Of a stretch of DNA of 64,000 bases, positions 44,300-55,049 are shown one piece after another; position 1 is the first letter of the stretch, and every line of letters begins with the position of its first letter. A model generated the notes under the pieces. It searched no databases. It had not been told where the DNA came from and worked only from the letters and a program-made list of their open reading frames with translations. The stretch comes from Polaromonas sp. CF318 (GTDB lineage Bacteria; Pseudomonadota; Gammaproteobacteria; Burkholderiales; Burkholderiaceae_C): the NCBI RefSeq assembly GCF_000282655.1, contig NZ_AKIV01000135.1, positions 1 to 64,000 of the forward strand, written 5' to 3'. The position numbers and the translations under genes were made by a program.

Positions 44300-45196
44300 T
44301 TATGCGCCTGCCGGCTTGCGGTTGACCAGCACGATGCCGGCCGCCACGGTGGCCAGCGCCACCAGCAGGCCGGTGGTCACGCTTTCCTTGAGCCACAGCG
44401 CGCCGAACAGCAGCGCGAACAGCGGCGTGAAAAACACGAACACCGAAATCTTGGTGGCCGGGTAGCGCCCCAGCATCCACATCCAGGCCAGGTAGCTGGC
44501 GAACGCGCCTATCACCGTCTGCAGCAGCAGCGAGGTGATGGCAAACGGGCTGAAGTGCCAGGACCATTGCTCGCCCAGGTAGAGCGACAGCAGGGGAAAC
44601 ACGGCGGCGCTGACGGCCAACTGGTAGAACAGCAGCTTCTCGGCGGAGATTTTGACCAGTTGGGTGGCGCGTATCACCACGGTGGTCAGGCCCCACAGCA
44701 TGCCGGCGGCCAGCGCCAGCAGGTCGCCGCGCGCGGTCGAGGCATGGTCGCCGGTAAAGCCTTCGCGCAGCGCGAACACCACGGCGGCAAACGCGCACAG
44801 CAGGCCCAGCCACTGCAGGCCGCGCAACCGTTCGGACTTGACCCACAGCGGCACCAGCGCCGCGACCCAGAAGGGCGAGGTGTACAAAAACACCGTGAGG
44901 CGGGAGGCGCTGGTGTATTGCAGGCCCACGTAGATGCAGGCGAACTCCGCACCGAACAGCGCGCCTGCCATCAGGCCGGCCTTCAGTGAGCCGTCGCGGC
45001 TGAACAGCGGGATCTTGCGCCACAGGCACCACAGCCATAGCAGGGCCGTGGCGCCGACCAGGCGCAGCGAGGCCTGGAACATGGGCGGGATCTCGCTGAT
45101 CGTGGCCTTGATCAGCACCTGCTGCAGGCCCCAGAACAGGCAGCAGCCCAGCAGCAGGGACATGGCGAGGGTGTCGAGATGGGTCTTGCGTGTCAT
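44300..45196 (-). CDS. DMT-superfamily (EamA) transporter
   Basis: A 298-aa membrane protein with ten predicted helices in two EamA repeats (about 8-140 and 155-290); typical pieces are LLLGCCLFWGLQQVLIKATISEIPP and FTPLFALLFGALWLKE near the end. Such proteins export amino acids or metabolites. The ATG at 45196 is the first of the hydrophobic region; no strong ribosome binding site is visible. Upstream of the aminotransferase. Confidence 0.85.
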   Translation of the reverse strand: MTRKTHLDTLAMSLLLGCCLFWGLQQVLIKATISEIPPMFQASLRLVGATALLWLWCLWRKIPLFSRDGSLKAGLMAGALFGAEFACIYVGLQYTSASRLTVFLYTSPFWVAALVPLWVKSERLRGLQWLGLLCAFAAVVFALREGFTGDHASTARGDLLALAAGMLWGLTTVVIRATQLVKISAEKLLFYQLAVSAAVFPLLSLYLGEQWSWHFSPFAITSLLLQTVIGAFASYLAWMWMLGRYPATKISVFVFFTPLFALLFGALWLKESVTTGLLVALATVAAGIVLVNRKPAGA

Positions 45197-45266
45197 TGGT
45201 GAAGGGCCTGGGAAAACAAACGGGACCTGAGGGTGGCGGGGCGGTCGGCCGCCGCCTTTTCCGCGC

Positions 45267-45785
45267 TTACAGCGGATGTTCGGTGTAGAACCTGCCGCCG
45301 TGGAACAGCAGCGGCGAGGCACCCGCGCGGTGGCCGCAGCGCTCGACCTCTCCGACGAAGATCACATGGTCGCCTTCTTCATAGCGGCTGCGGTTGAAGC
45401 ATTCAAAGTGCGCGGCCGCGCCGTCCAGCAGCGGCGCGCCGCTGGCGCCCTCGGTGTGGGCCACGCCGTCCCAACGGTCGGCGCGCCCGCTGGCAAAACG
45501 TTCGGCCAGCTCTTTCTGGTCGGCCGCGAGGATGTTGATCGCGTAGTGCGAGCCGGTGCTCAGCGCGGCCATGGAGCCGGCCGCGCGCGCCAGGCTCCAG
45601 AGCACCAGCGGCGGCTGCAGCGACACCGAATTGAAGGAGTTGGCGGTCAGGCCCACCAGCACGCCGGCCGGCGTGCGCGCGGTGACGATGGTGACCCCGG
45701 TGGCGAACATGGCCAGCGACGCCCGGAATTCCCGCTGTGAAAAACTGGGGCTGCTCGCCTGGCGAGGTATGGCGGGGGTCGGCAT
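45267..45785 (-). CDS. Flavin reductase-like protein (HpaC type)
   Basis: A 172-aa protein with the flavin reductase domain: FRASLAMFATGVTIVTARTPAG, GLTANSFNSVSLQPPLVLWSL, INILAADQKELAERFAS, and GDHVIFVGEVERCGHRAGASPLLFHGGRFY. Such small reductases supply FMNH2 or FADH2 to two-component monooxygenases. No monooxygenase gene is adjacent. It is divergent from the MpaA-like gene. Confidence 0.87.
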   Translation of the reverse strand: MPTPAIPRQASSPSFSQREFRASLAMFATGVTIVTARTPAGVLVGLTANSFNSVSLQPPLVLWSLARAAGSMAALSTGSHYAINILAADQKELAERFASGRADRWDGVAHTEGASGAPLLDGAAAHFECFNRSRYEEGDHVIFVGEVERCGHRAGASPLLFHGGRFYTEHPL

Positions 45786-45884
45786 AGACGGCTAATTTAA
45801 CTGATACGGCCCCGGCCCACTTGCGTCAGGGTTTAGCCGGGTGGACGGCAGGGGCCGCGGCGGACGCCGGTTAAACTCGCGGGC

Positions 45885-46736
45885 ATGCCGTTTCACCGCT
45901 TTGCCCTCTGCCTGTTTGCTACCTATTTCATAGCGGGCAGTGCCCGGGCTGATTCGCCTTGCGCCGACTACGCGGCCAAACTGCCGAACGTCAAGCGGGA
46001 ACTCTGCGAGGCGGCGCAACTGCAGCCCACGGGCGCGCGATCCGTCAACGGGCAGGCGCTTTGGGTGCGCGACATCAAGCCCGACAACGCCGGCCTGCGC
46101 GTGCTGGTGGTGGGCGCCATCCACGGCGACGAGCTGTCCTCGGGCGCGGTGGCCCTGCACTGGATCAAGCTGGCAGGGCAGCCGCCGCAGGACGCGCCAC
46201 AGGTGGTGCACTGGCGTTTTGTGCCGGTGCTCAATCCCGACGGCGTGCTGTCCACGCCGCCGCGCCGCGTCAACGCGCACGGTGTGGACCTGAACCGCAA
46301 CTTCCCCACGCCCAACTGGGAGCGCGACGCCAAGGTCTACTGGGAAAAGCGCACGGGCAAGGACCCGCGCCGCTGGCCCGGCCCCAAGCCGCTGTCCGAG
46401 CCCGAGTCGCGTTTCCTGCACGAGCAGATGCAAAGCTTCAAGCCGCAGCTCATCGTCAGCATCCATGCGCCTTACGGCGTGCTCGACTTCGACGGGCCTT
46501 CGGTTCCGCCCTCGCGCCTGGGGCGGCTTTACCTGGACCAGGTCGGCATCTTCCCCGGCTCGCTGGGCAACTACGGCGGCATCCACAAAGGCGTGCCGGT
46601 GGTGACCATAGAACTGCCCAATTCCACACGCACGCCGCTCGATGCCGAGATGCGCCAGATGTGGCTGGACCTGCTGCGCTGGATGAGCGAGCGGGCGGTC
46701 GGGCAGGGCGCGGAACACGCGCCGCGCGTGCCCTAG
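45885..46736 (+). CDS. M14 zinc carboxypeptidase, MpaA-like, secreted
   Basis: A 283-aa protein with a signal peptide (residues 1-22, ending SARA) and M14 zinc ligands H and E in VGAIHGDELS (about 78-87), substrate-binding Arg/Asn in GVDLNRNFP, the third zinc His in VSIHAPYG and the catalytic Glu in VTIELP. E. coli MpaA cleaves gamma-D-glutamyl-diaminopimelate in murein tripeptide. Unlike cytoplasmic MpaA this one has an export signal. It ends 13 bp from the convergent dppA-like gene, whose operon also handles unusual peptides. Confidence 0.85.
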   Translation: MPFHRFALCLFATYFIAGSARADSPCADYAAKLPNVKRELCEAAQLQPTGARSVNGQALWVRDIKPDNAGLRVLVVGAIHGDELSSGAVALHWIKLAGQPPQDAPQVVHWRFVPVLNPDGVLSTPPRRVNAHGVDLNRNFPTPNWERDAKVYWEKRTGKDPRRWPGPKPLSEPESRFLHEQMQSFKPQLIVSIHAPYGVLDFDGPSVPPSRLGRLYLDQVGIFPGSLGNYGGIHKGVPVVTIELPNSTRTPLDAEMRQMWLDLLRWMSERAVGQGAEHAPRVP

Positions 46737-46749
46737 GGCGGTGAACAGC

Positions 46750-47568
46750 CTAGCGCAGCATGCTGGACATGGCCGACAGGCTGTTGACCATGCGCACCGC
46801 GGCCTCCACGGTGGGCGCGTCAAAGCCGACCTCATCGCCGTCCAGCCGCCGCAAGGCCGGCCATTGGCAGAACAGGTCGGCCAGCGCCGGCGACTGGGTC
46901 TGGATGCGCACGGCGATGGGGCCCGCCAGCACATAAGGGCGGGCTGAGCCGCGCTGCACCAGCGCGGCGGCAACCCCGGCACGGATGGCGCCGCAGGCCT
47001 GGGCCGGGGACAGGCTGATGCCGCTGGTCTGGCCGGTGGCCCGCTTGGTCTGCACAAAGGTGGCGTGCGGGAACAGCGGGCGGTGCTCCTCGATGAACAC
47101 ATCGTCGCCGCTGGCCATCACCACCGGCACGCCGTACTCGCCGGCCAGCGCGCCGTAGATGCCGGCTTCGCCCAGTTCAATGCCGTTGAAATACACACGC
47201 GCAAAGGCAAAGCTGTTGATGGTGTGCGCCAGGATGCCGCGGCCCTGCGCGCGCGAGTGGTAGCCGATCATGCAGACGGCGTCTACGCCGTCGTCGACGC
47301 CGGCCATCATGCTCAGGTAGCGCGGCTTGCCCATGACGGCCTGGGCGCGCGCGTCCAGCAGCTCCGGCGGCATGTTGCGAAAACTCCCATGCGAATCGTT
47401 GACCAGCACCTCGGTGGCGCCCGCATCGAAGGCGCCGGCAATGGCGGCATTGGCCTCGTGCGCCATCAGCAGGCGGGCGCGTTCGTACTCGGGATTGCCG
47501 GCACGCACCTGCTCGTGGTGAAAAACGCCGGCAACGCCTTCGATGTCGGTGGAGATCAGGACTTTCAT
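46750..47568 (-). CDS. dppA: M55-family D-aminopeptidase, DppA-like
   Basis: A 272-aa enzyme starting MKVLISTDIEGVAGV, with D8 and E10 as metal ligands, then LVNDSHGSFRNMPPELLD, GYHSRAQ and EAGIYGALAGEYGVPVVMASGDD. It matches Bacillus DppA, a decameric zinc D-aminopeptidase that releases N-terminal D-amino acids. It overlaps the dmpA stop (ATGA) and is the last gene of the gsi-like operon. (This symbol is the Bacillus peptidase, not the E. coli dipeptide-binding protein.). Confidence 0.88.
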   Translation of the reverse strand: MKVLISTDIEGVAGVFHHEQVRAGNPEYERARLLMAHEANAAIAGAFDAGATEVLVNDSHGSFRNMPPELLDARAQAVMGKPRYLSMMAGVDDGVDAVCMIGYHSRAQGRGILAHTINSFAFARVYFNGIELGEAGIYGALAGEYGVPVVMASGDDVFIEEHRPLFPHATFVQTKRATGQTSGISLSPAQACGAIRAGVAAALVQRGSARPYVLAGPIAVRIQTQSPALADLFCQWPALRRLDGDEVGFDAPTVEAAVRMVNSLSAMSSMLR

Positions 47569-48641
47569 GGGGGATTCGCTGAGGGTTGCAATGAGGATGA
47601 AGAAGGCCAGCCGGGCAGCAGCCCGGCCAGCGCGCGGCGGTGGTGGCCGCCGCGGCCGGTGACGGCGCGGGCCTGCCACAGGGCGTGGATGATGGCCTGC
47701 TCGGTGCTGTCGGCCACGGCCTGGAACAGCGGGTCTATCAGGCCATCGTGCAGCAGGGCCACGGCCGGCATGGGCCTGGTGGTTTGCTGCGGCACGGTGT
47801 AGGCGGTGGAAAACGCCAGCGCGATGTCGCCGCTGCCGTGGCCGAACACCGAGCCGGTGCGCGCCAGCCCGGCGCCGGCGCGCAAGGCCAGCCGGCGCAG
47901 CTGGCGCGCGTCCAGCGGCGCATCGGTGGCGATCAGCAGGATGATGGAGCCTTTTTCGGGCTCTGCTGCTTGCGCTTGATGTGCCGCCAGCCGGGCGCCC
48001 AGGGCCTGGCCGGCCATGAGCAGTTGCGGCAGCTGGCCGTAGTTGGCCAGCACCAGCGCGCCTACGGTGTACTCGCCGCCCCCTGCGGCCGCCACGCGGC
48101 GCGAGGCCGTGCCCACGCCGCCCTTGAGCCCGAAGCTGGACATGCCGCGCCCCGCGCCGACCGAACCTTCCGCGACCTCCACGCCCGCCTGCTCGCAGGC
48201 CTGCAGGTAATGCTGCTCTGCGACGGCCATGCGCTGGATGTCGTTGAGAAAGCCGTCGTTGCATTCGAACACCAGCGGGTTGACCGTGGGCAGGCTGCGC
48301 CCTGTTTCGGGGTTGGCGGCCATGCACTGGCGGATTTGCGCGGTGGCCACGGCGGCGACCGAAAAGGTATTGGTGAGTGCGATCGGCGTTTCCAGCACGC
48401 CGAGCTCCTCGAGCTGCAGCAGGCCCACGCTCTTGCCGAAGCCGTTGAGCACGGCCGCCGCGGCCGGGACCCGGTCGCGGAACAGGTCGCCGCCATGGGG
48501 GCGCACCACCGTCACGCCCGTCTGGATCTCGCCGGCGTCCAGCGTGCAATGGCCGACGCTCACGCCGGCGACGTCGGTGATGGCGTTGCGCTGCCCGTGC
48601 GGCAGGCTGCCGATGTGGGGCAGCAGGTGGCGGGGTGTCAC
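47565..48641 (-). CDS. dmpA: P1-family aminopeptidase DmpA (L-aminopeptidase/D-esterase)
   Basis: A 358-aa N-terminal nucleophile enzyme that self-cleaves at G231-S232 (EKGSIILLIATDAPL), giving two chains with Ser232 as nucleophile; the Asn in LVLANYG (N200) and the GGVGTASR loop match DmpA of Ochrobactrum. The family removes N-terminal L-residues from peptides and hydrolyses D-amino acid esters or beta-peptides. It starts with GTG, 18 bp after the permease gene, within the peptide-uptake operon. Confidence 0.88.
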   Translation of the reverse strand: MTPRHLLPHIGSLPHGQRNAITDVAGVSVGHCTLDAGEIQTGVTVVRPHGGDLFRDRVPAAAAVLNGFGKSVGLLQLEELGVLETPIALTNTFSVAAVATAQIRQCMAANPETGRSLPTVNPLVFECNDGFLNDIQRMAVAEQHYLQACEQAGVEVAEGSVGAGRGMSSFGLKGGVGTASRRVAAAGGGEYTVGALVLANYGQLPQLLMAGQALGARLAAHQAQAAEPEKGSIILLIATDAPLDARQLRRLALRAGAGLARTGSVFGHGSGDIALAFSTAYTVPQQTTRPMPAVALLHDGLIDPLFQAVADSTEQAIIHALWQARAVTGRGGHHRRALAGLLPGWPSSSSLQPSANPP

Positions 48642-48659
48642 GAAGCGGCCTTGCCCCGC

Positions 48660-49589
48660 TTACTGGCGGTCGATCTTGGGGTCCAGCGCATCGCGCAGGC
48701 CGTCGCCCAGCAGGTTGAAGGCCAGCACGGTCAGGAAGATGGCCAGGCTGGGAAACAGCGCGATATGCGGTGCGTTGAGCATGTCGGCGCGCGCCTCGTT
48801 GAGCATGGCGCCCCATTCCGGCGTGGGCGGCTGCGCGCCCAGGCCCAGGAAGGACAGGCTGGCGGCCGTGATGATGGAGGTGCCTATGCGCATGGTCAGG
48901 TACACCACCACCGAGGACACCGTACCCGGCAGCAGGTGGCGCAGCATGATGACCGAGTCGGGCGCGCCTATGGAGCGCACCGCCTCGATGTAGGTCTGGT
49001 GCTTGAGCGAGAGCACATTGCCGCGCACCAGGCGCGCGAACGCCGGCACGCTGAACACGGCCACGGCCATGATCACGTTGACCATGCCGTTGCCCAGGAT
49101 GGCGACGATGCCGATGGCCAGCAAAATGCCGGGAAAGGCAAACAGCACGTCGGACATGCGCATGACGATGCGGTCCCACCAGCCTTCGTAATAACCCGCC
49201 AGCAGCCCGAGCAACGTACCGATCACGGCGCCCACGGCCACCGAGACAAGGCCCGCGGCCAGCGAAATGCGCGCGCCCATCAGGATGCGGCTGAAGATGT
49301 CACGGCCCAGCGCGTCCACGCCGAACCAGTGTTTGGCCGAGGGCGGCGCGTTCAGGGCGTCGTAGTCGAAGAAATTCTCCGCGTCAAAAGGGCTCAGCCA
49401 GGGCGCGAGCACCGCCACCAGCACCAGCAGCAGCACAAAACCGCCGGCCGCCAGGGCCACGCGCTGCTTCTTGAATTTGCGCCAGAACTCGGCGGCGGGC
49501 GTGCGCACGGCGAGGGCGGCGGGATGCGCGCTTTCGGGAGGTGGCGCTTCGCTCGCGGCGGCGGCGACTGGGGATTCGGGGGTGTTCAC
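48660..49589 (-). CDS. gsiD: Peptide/glutathione ABC permease, GsiD/DppC type
   Basis: A 309-aa inner membrane protein with a Pro/Ala-rich cytoplasmic N-terminus, one TM near 45-65, then a BPD_transp_1 domain with five TMs and the EAA loop ([21 protein letters not shown]). It has the OppC_N-type N-terminal region and [18 protein letters not shown] start at 49589 overlaps the gsiC stop (GTGA). It pairs with GsiC. Confidence 0.9.
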   Translation of the reverse strand: MNTPESPVAAAASEAPPPESAHPAALAVRTPAAEFWRKFKKQRVALAAGGFVLLLVLVAVLAPWLSPFDAENFFDYDALNAPPSAKHWFGVDALGRDIFSRILMGARISLAAGLVSVAVGAVIGTLLGLLAGYYEGWWDRIVMRMSDVLFAFPGILLAIGIVAILGNGMVNVIMAVAVFSVPAFARLVRGNVLSLKHQTYIEAVRSIGAPDSVIMLRHLLPGTVSSVVVYLTMRIGTSIITAASLSFLGLGAQPPTPEWGAMLNEARADMLNAPHIALFPSLAIFLTVLAFNLLGDGLRDALDPKIDRQ

Positions 49590-50506
49590 TTGAAACGGAT
49601 GGTCGGGTTGATGATGGCGTAGAGCATGTCCACCACCAGGTTGATCAGGATGAATTCGAGCGAGAACAGCAGGACCAGCGCCTGAATCACGGGATAGTCG
49701 CGCATCTCCACCGCGTCGACCAGCAGCCGGCCCATGCCGGGCCAGTTGAACACCACCTCGACGACGATGGAGCCGCCCAGCAGGAAGCCGAACTGCAGGC
49801 CCATCATGGTGACCACCGGGATCAGTGCGTTGCGCAGCGCGTGCTTGACCACCACCACGGTTTCGGAGAGACCCTTGGCGCGCGCCGTGCGCACGTAGTC
49901 TTCCTTGAGGATGTCGATGAAGGAGCTGCGCGTAAAGCGCGCCATCACGGCCGCCACACCCGCGCCCAGTGTGAGGGACGGCAGGATGTAGTGCCTCCAT
50001 GAGTCGGCCCCGACGGTGGGCAGCCAGCCCAGTTGGACTGAAAAGAACTGCATGAGCAGCATGCCCAGCGCGAACGAGGGAAACGAAATGCCCGAGACCG
50101 CCAGCGACATGCCCAGCCGGTCGGGCCAGCGGTTGCGCCACACCGCCGACACCATGCCCAGCACCAGGCCCAGCAGCACCGACCAGCCCATGGCCGCGAT
50201 GGTGAGCCAGAAGGTGGGCGCGAAACGCTCCGCGATCTCCGTGGCCACGGGCCGCTTGGTGCGTATGGACAGGCCGAAGTCGCCTTGCAGCGCGTGGCTG
50301 AAAAAGCGCACGAACTGCTGCGGTATCGGCAGGTCCAGCCCCAGGTCGCGGCGCACCAGCTCCACGGTTTCGGGGCCCGCGTCGGGCCCGGCGGCCAGCC
50401 GTGCCGGGTCGCCGGGCAGCAGGTGCACGAACAGGAACACCAGCACGGCCACGATCAGCAGCGTCGGCAGCAGGCCCAGCAGGCGCTTGAGAAGGTAGTA
50501 GGTCAT
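49586..50506 (-). CDS. gsiC: Peptide/glutathione ABC permease, GsiC/DppB type
   Basis: A 306-aa permease with six TMs, N-terminal [33 protein letters not shown], the DppB-type [15 protein letters not shown] segment, EAA loop [29 protein letters not shown] and a terminal [14 protein letters not shown]. Together with GsiD it forms the channel. The gap to gsiB upstream is 40 bp. Confidence 0.92.
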   Translation of the reverse strand: MTYYLLKRLLGLLPTLLIVAVLVFLFVHLLPGDPARLAAGPDAGPETVELVRRDLGLDLPIPQQFVRFFSHALQGDFGLSIRTKRPVATEIAERFAPTFWLTIAAMGWSVLLGLVLGMVSAVWRNRWPDRLGMSLAVSGISFPSFALGMLLMQFFSVQLGWLPTVGADSWRHYILPSLTLGAGVAAVMARFTRSSFIDILKEDYVRTARAKGLSETVVVVKHALRNALIPVVTMMGLQFGFLLGGSIVVEVVFNWPGMGRLLVDAVEMRDYPVIQALVLLFSLEFILINLVVDMLYAIINPTIRFK

Positions 50507-50546
50507 GCGGTGAGCGCGTTTTGTCAGGAGGCGGTCGCGACCGGGA

Positions 50547-52094
50547 TTACTTGAGTTCGACTTCGTCGAAGTTGAAGCTGCCGTCCGGGATCACGTAAAA
50601 GCCGGCCAGGTTGCGCGCGCGCACCGACAGCAGCCGTTCGGTCACGAGGAAGGCCCAGGGTGCGTCCTTCCAGATGCGCTGCTGGGCGTCGGTGTACAGC
50701 TTGGCTTTTTCCGCGCCGCTGGTGGTGACCAGCGCCTTGGCGATGTCGGCGTCCACTTCAGCGTTCTTGTAGTAGGCGGTGTTGAACATCTTGGGCGGCA
50801 GGGACTCGGAGGCCAGCAGCGGGCGCAGCGCCCAGTCGGCCTCGCCGGTGGACGAGGACCAGCCCACGTAGTACATGCGCACCGGCGCCGTCGCGGGATC
50901 CTGCGCGCTTTCCACGCGCTCCACGCGCTGGCCGGCCTCCAGCGCCTGCACCTGCACCTTGATGCCGACCTGGGCCAGCTGCTGCTGCACGAACTGGATC
51001 ACCTTCTGCGCCGTGGTGTAGTTGTAGGCCGACCACAAGGTGCTTTCAAAACCGTTGGGATAGCCGGCTTCCTTCAACAGCTCGCGCGCCTTGGCCGGGT
51101 TGTAGGGCCAGGGGCCCAGCTTGGCGGCGTATTCCACGCCGTGGGGCACCACGCCTTCGGCGGGAATCGCGTAGCCCGAGAAGGCCACCTTGACCAGGGC
51201 CTCCTTGTTGATCGCGTAGTTGATGGCTTCACGCACCTTCGGGTTGTCGAAGGGCTTTTGCAGCGTGTTCATCGAGAGGTAGCGATGGATGATGGAGGGC
51301 GCGCTCGTCACTTCCAGGCTGGGTTTTTTCGACAGGCTTTCCACCGTCTCGGGCGGCATCGGGAAGGCGAAATGCGCCTCGTTGGTCTGCATCATGGCCG
51401 CGCGCGTGTTGTTGTCCACCACCGGGCGCCAGGTGATGCTGTCCACCTTGGGGTAGCCCTTCTTCCAGTAGCCTTCCCACTTGGCGACCTTGAGGTAGTC
51501 GGTGGCCTTCCACTCGACAAACTTGAAGGGCCCCGTGCCCACGGGGTTCTGCGCGATGCCCTTGCTGCCGTACTTGGCCAGGGCTGCGGGCGAAATCATC
51601 ACGCCCGAGGGGTGGGCCAGCGTGTTGATGAAGGGCGAGAAGGGCTCCTTGAGCATCACGCGCACGGTGCTGGCGTCCACCGCTTCGGTCTTGGCGATGT
51701 TCTTGTAAAGGTTGTAGCGCTTGAGCTTGTTGTCGGGGTTGGTGACGCGGTCGAAATTGACTTTCACGGCCTCGGCGTTGAAAGGCGTGCCGTCGTGGAA
51801 CTTGATGCCGGACTTGAGCTTGAAGGTGTAGACCAGCCCGTCCTTGCTCACGGTGTGGCTCTCGGCCAGCACCGGCACCATCTTCATGTCCTTGTCGAAA
51901 CCGTACAGGCCCTGGTAGAAGGACTTGGCCATGGCTTGCGACAGCGTGTCGTTGGCGTCATACGGGTCGGTGCTGGTGAAATTGGACTGGACGGCAACGA
52001 CCACGTCCTTGGCGGCAAGGGCCGGCGCGGCAAAGCCCGCCAGGCCGATCAGGCCGGCCAGCGCGGCGGTAAGGGTGGAAAGACGATTCTTCAT
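50547..52094 (-). CDS. gsiB: Peptide/glutathione-binding protein, GsiB type
   Basis: A 515-aa periplasmic binding protein (SBP_bac_5) with a signal peptide ending APALA at about residue 27. It has GsiB-like features: [34 protein letters not shown], the signature [23 protein letters not shown], and C-terminal [26 protein letters not shown] lies 7 bp upstream of the ATG. It captures glutathione or other gamma- or D-linked peptides for the GsiACD transporter. Ligand inferred from family. Confidence 0.9.
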   Translation of the reverse strand: MKNRLSTLTAALAGLIGLAGFAAPALAAKDVVVAVQSNFTSTDPYDANDTLSQAMAKSFYQGLYGFDKDMKMVPVLAESHTVSKDGLVYTFKLKSGIKFHDGTPFNAEAVKVNFDRVTNPDNKLKRYNLYKNIAKTEAVDASTVRVMLKEPFSPFINTLAHPSGVMISPAALAKYGSKGIAQNPVGTGPFKFVEWKATDYLKVAKWEGYWKKGYPKVDSITWRPVVDNNTRAAMMQTNEAHFAFPMPPETVESLSKKPSLEVTSAPSIIHRYLSMNTLQKPFDNPKVREAINYAINKEALVKVAFSGYAIPAEGVVPHGVEYAAKLGPWPYNPAKARELLKEAGYPNGFESTLWSAYNYTTAQKVIQFVQQQLAQVGIKVQVQALEAGQRVERVESAQDPATAPVRMYYVGWSSSTGEADWALRPLLASESLPPKMFNTAYYKNAEVDADIAKALVTTSGAEKAKLYTDAQQRIWKDAPWAFLVTERLLSVRARNLAGFYVIPDGSFNFDEVELK

Positions 52095-52188
52095 GACAAA
52101 ACTCCTTGGGGCGAAATGAGGGGCAAACACGGGAGACGAAAAGAGGAAAAGGGCAATGCGAAAGGCGGGTGGTGGGCAATGACGGGGG

Positions 52189-54048
52189 TCAATAAGGGCC
52201 TCCCACTGAATGCCGCGCGACAAAATGCCCCGGCGCCACCTGGTGCAGCGGCGCCACTTGCGGCGCGTCGCCCACGGCCCGTATGGGGCTGGGAATCTCG
52301 TCGGCCATGAGCTCGCGCACGGCGTTGCGGCGCGCCGGGTCGGCAACCGGCACGGCCGCCAGCAGGCGCCGGGTGTAGGCGTGCTGCGGGTTCTCGAACA
52401 CGGCCCGGCGCGGGCCGATCTCCACGATCTGGCCCAGGTACATCACGGCCACGCGGTGGCTGATGCGCTCGACCACCGCCATGTCGTGCGAGATGAACAG
52501 GAAGGCGACGCCGAATTCCTGCTGCAGGTCCAGCATCAGGTTGATGATCTGTGCGCGGATGGACACGTCCAGCGCCGATACCGCCTCGTCGGCGATCACC
52601 ACCTTGGGGTTGAGCGCCAGTGCCCGTGCAATCGCCACGCGCTGGCGCTGCCCGCCGGAGAACTCGTGCGGGTAGCGATGGGCCGCCTCGGCCGGCAGGC
52701 CCACCTTGCCCAGCAGCCAGCGCACGCGCTCCTCGGCCTCCTTGGGCGAGGCGAGCTTGTGGATCAGCATGGGCTCCATGACCGAATAGCCTATGGTCAG
52801 CCGCGGATCGAGCGAGGCGAAAGGATCCTGGAACACGAACTGGATATCGCGGCGCAGCGCCTGCAGCGCCCGGCCCTTGAGTGCGGAGATGTCGCGCCCC
52901 GCGACCTCGACCTGCCCGCTGTTGAATTCCAGCAGCCGCGCCAGCGAGCGGCCGGTGGTGGATTTTCCGCAACCCGACTCTCCCACCAGGGACAGGGTCT
53001 CGCCGGCCTTGAGTTCGAAGCTGAGCTGCTCCACCGCATACACCTGCCGGCGCACGCGCCCGAGCAGGCCGCCCGCCAATGGAAAGCGCGTGACCAGGTC
53101 CTGCACCTTGAGCACGGGCGGCAGGTCGTTGCGCACGGTGCTGGCGGCGCTGAGGGCCTGGCCGCTATCCTGCAGCGGCGCGCCCGGCACCGCGAAGCGC
53201 GCCGGCAGGTCCTGCCCCTGCATGGCGCCCAGCCGGGGCACCGCCGCCAGCAAGGCCTGGGTGTAGGGCTGCTGCGGCCTGGCAAAAAGGCTGGCGCAGT
53301 CGCCTTCTTCCACCTTGTCGCCGCGGTACATCACGAGCACGCGGTCGGCGATTTCGGCCACCACGCCCATGTCGTGGGTGATGAAGATCACCGCCATGGC
53401 GAGCTCGCGCTGCAGCTGCTGAATCAGCGCGAGGATCTGCGCCTGGATGGTCACGTCCAGTGCCGTGGTCGGCTCGTCGGCGATCAGCAGCGTGGGCTTG
53501 CAGGCCAGCGCCATGGCGATCACCACGCGCTGGCGCATACCCCCCGACAGCTGGTGCGGATGGCGCCCCAGCACGCTTTTGGCTTCCGGGATGCGAACCA
53601 GGTCCAGCATGCGCAGCGCCTCGGCCAGCGCCGCCTGGCGCGACAGCCCCTGGTGCAGGCGTATCGATTCCGCGATCTGCTCGCCCACCGTGAACACCGG
53701 GTTGAGCGAGGTCATGGGCTCCTGGAACACCATGGCGAGGTCGGCCCCGCGCAGGCTGCGCATCTGCGACTGCGAAGCGCGCGCCAGGTCCAGGCGCTCG
53801 CCGTTGCGGCGCGTCAGCCACATGCTGCCGCTGCCCAGACGTCCGCCGCCTTGCTCCACCAGGCGCATCAGGGCCAGCGACGACACCGATTTGCCGGAGC
53901 CCGACTCACCCACGATGGCCAGCGTCTCCCCGGCATCCACGTGAAAACCGAGTTTGCGCACCGCGTGCACGGTGCGCTGCTCGTTGGCAAAGCTCACACT
54001 GAGGTCGTTGACCTCAATGACGCGTTGGCGGTTGGGCAGGGGGCTCAT
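52189..54048 (-). CDS. gsiA: Peptide/glutathione ABC transporter, duplicated ATPase GsiA
   Basis: A 619-aa protein with two ABC domains. First half: Walker A GESGSGKS (about 47), signature [15 protein letters not shown], Walker [13 protein letters not shown]. Second half: Walker [10 protein letters not shown] (about 349), signature [15 protein letters not shown], Walker [13 protein letters not shown] (Ala for the usual Pro after Glu). It matches GsiA/YliA length (about 612-623). It starts at an ATGA overlap with the isoaspartyl peptidase gene, so the operon order is rpiR-iaaA-gsiA-gsiB-gsiC-gsiD-dmpA-dppA. Confidence 0.94.
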   Translation of the reverse strand: MSPLPNRQRVIEVNDLSVSFANEQRTVHAVRKLGFHVDAGETLAIVGESGSGKSVSSLALMRLVEQGGGRLGSGSMWLTRRNGERLDLARASQSQMRSLRGADLAMVFQEPMTSLNPVFTVGEQIAESIRLHQGLSRQAALAEALRMLDLVRIPEAKSVLGRHPHQLSGGMRQRVVIAMALACKPTLLIADEPTTALDVTIQAQILALIQQLQRELAMAVIFITHDMGVVAEIADRVLVMYRGDKVEEGDCASLFARPQQPYTQALLAAVPRLGAMQGQDLPARFAVPGAPLQDSGQALSAASTVRNDLPPVLKVQDLVTRFPLAGGLLGRVRRQVYAVEQLSFELKAGETLSLVGESGCGKSTTGRSLARLLEFNSGQVEVAGRDISALKGRALQALRRDIQFVFQDPFASLDPRLTIGYSVMEPMLIHKLASPKEAEERVRWLLGKVGLPAEAAHRYPHEFSGGQRQRVAIARALALNPKVVIADEAVSALDVSIRAQIINLMLDLQQEFGVAFLFISHDMAVVERISHRVAVMYLGQIVEIGPRRAVFENPQHAYTRRLLAAVPVADPARRNAVRELMADEIPSPIRAVGDAPQVAPLHQVAPGHFVARHSVGGPY

Positions 54049-55049
54049 GCGGCGAATCCCTCGACGGCATCGGCGTAAATGGCGCTCACCGGCGCTTCGC
54101 CCACGCGGGCCCAGCCGCGGTACATGCCTTCGGTGTTGAAGGGCAGGCTCAGGTGGCCCTGCGCATCGACGGCGATCAGGCCGCCTCGCCCGCCCAGGGC
54201 GGGCAGCACCTTCATGACCACTTCCCGGGCGGCAGCCTCCAGCGGCATGCCGGCATAGGCCATGCGCGCGCAGATGTCGTAGGCCGCCGCGGAGCGTATG
54301 AACATTTCGCCCGTGCCGGTGCAGGAAATCGCCGCCGTACGGTTGTCGGCATAGGTGCCGGCGCCTATCAGGGGCGAGTCGCCCACCCGGCCGGCGCGTT
54401 TGTTGGTCATGCCGCCGGTGGAGGTGGCGGCGGCCAGGTTGCCTTGCGCATCCAGGGCCACGGCGCCCACGGTGCCGAGCTTGCGGCCTTCGTCCAGGGG
54501 CGCGGCGCCGGGCGCGGGTGTGCGGAACACCAATGCCGCGCCGTCGTGGTCCAGCACGGCCGCGTCGGTGGCCAGCGCGCGCCGCAACTGCTCGCGGCGG
54601 GCCTCGGTGGAAAAGTAATCGGGCGAGACCATCTCCAGCCCCTGTTCCCTGGCAAAGGCTTCGGCGCCGGCCCCGACCAGCAACACATGGGCGCTGTGCT
54701 CCATCACGGCGCGCGCCGCGCGCACCGGGCGGCGCACATGGTTCACGCAGGCCACCGCACCGGCGCGCAGGGTGGCGCCGTCCATCACGGCCGCATCGAG
54801 CTCATGGGTTTCGTCGTGGGTGAAGACGGCGCCGTGCCCGGCGTTGAAGAGCGGGCAGTCCTCGAGCAGCTCCACCGCCAGGCTGACCGCGTCCAGCGCG
54901 CTGCCGCCGCCGGCCAGCAGCAGCTGTGCGGGCCGCAGGATGGCCTGCAGGGCGGCGTGGTAGGCCGCGTTTTGCTCCGCGCTGATGTGGCTGCGGCTCA
55001 TGGTGCCGGCGCCGCCGTGGATGGCGATAAGGGGAAGGGGCCGTGTCAC
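54045..55049 (-). CDS. iaaA: Isoaspartyl peptidase/L-asparaginase (plant-type)
   Basis: A 334-aa N-terminal nucleophile hydrolase: [12 protein letters not shown] at the start, [26 protein letters not shown], and the autocleavage site [11 protein letters not shown] with Thr193 as nucleophile, followed by [28 protein letters not shown]. coli IaaA cleaves beta-aspartyl dipeptides and is likewise encoded directly before gsiABCD. GTG start overlaps the RpiR stop (GTGA). It releases Asp from imported isopeptides. Confidence 0.93.
   Translation of the reverse strand: MTRPLPLIAIHGGAGTMSRSHISAEQNAAYHAALQAILRPAQLLLAGGGSALDAVSLAVELLEDCPLFNAGHGAVFTHDETHELDAAVMDGATLRAGAVACVNHVRRPVRAARAVMEHSAHVLLVGAGAEAFAREQGLEMVSPDYFSTEARREQLRRALATDAAVLDHDGAALVFRTPAPGAAPLDEGRKLGTVGAVALDAQGNLAAATSTGGMTNKRAGRVGDSPLIGAGTYADNRTAAISCTGTGEMFIRSAAAYDICARMAYAGMPLEAAAREVVMKVLPALGGRGGLIAVDAQGHLSLPFNTEGMYRGWARVGEAPVSAIYADAVEGFAA

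Noticed and set aside
52210-54078. 622-aa plus-strand frame opposite gsiA
   Set aside because: Antisense shadow; gsiA on the minus strand has two complete sets of ABC motifs.
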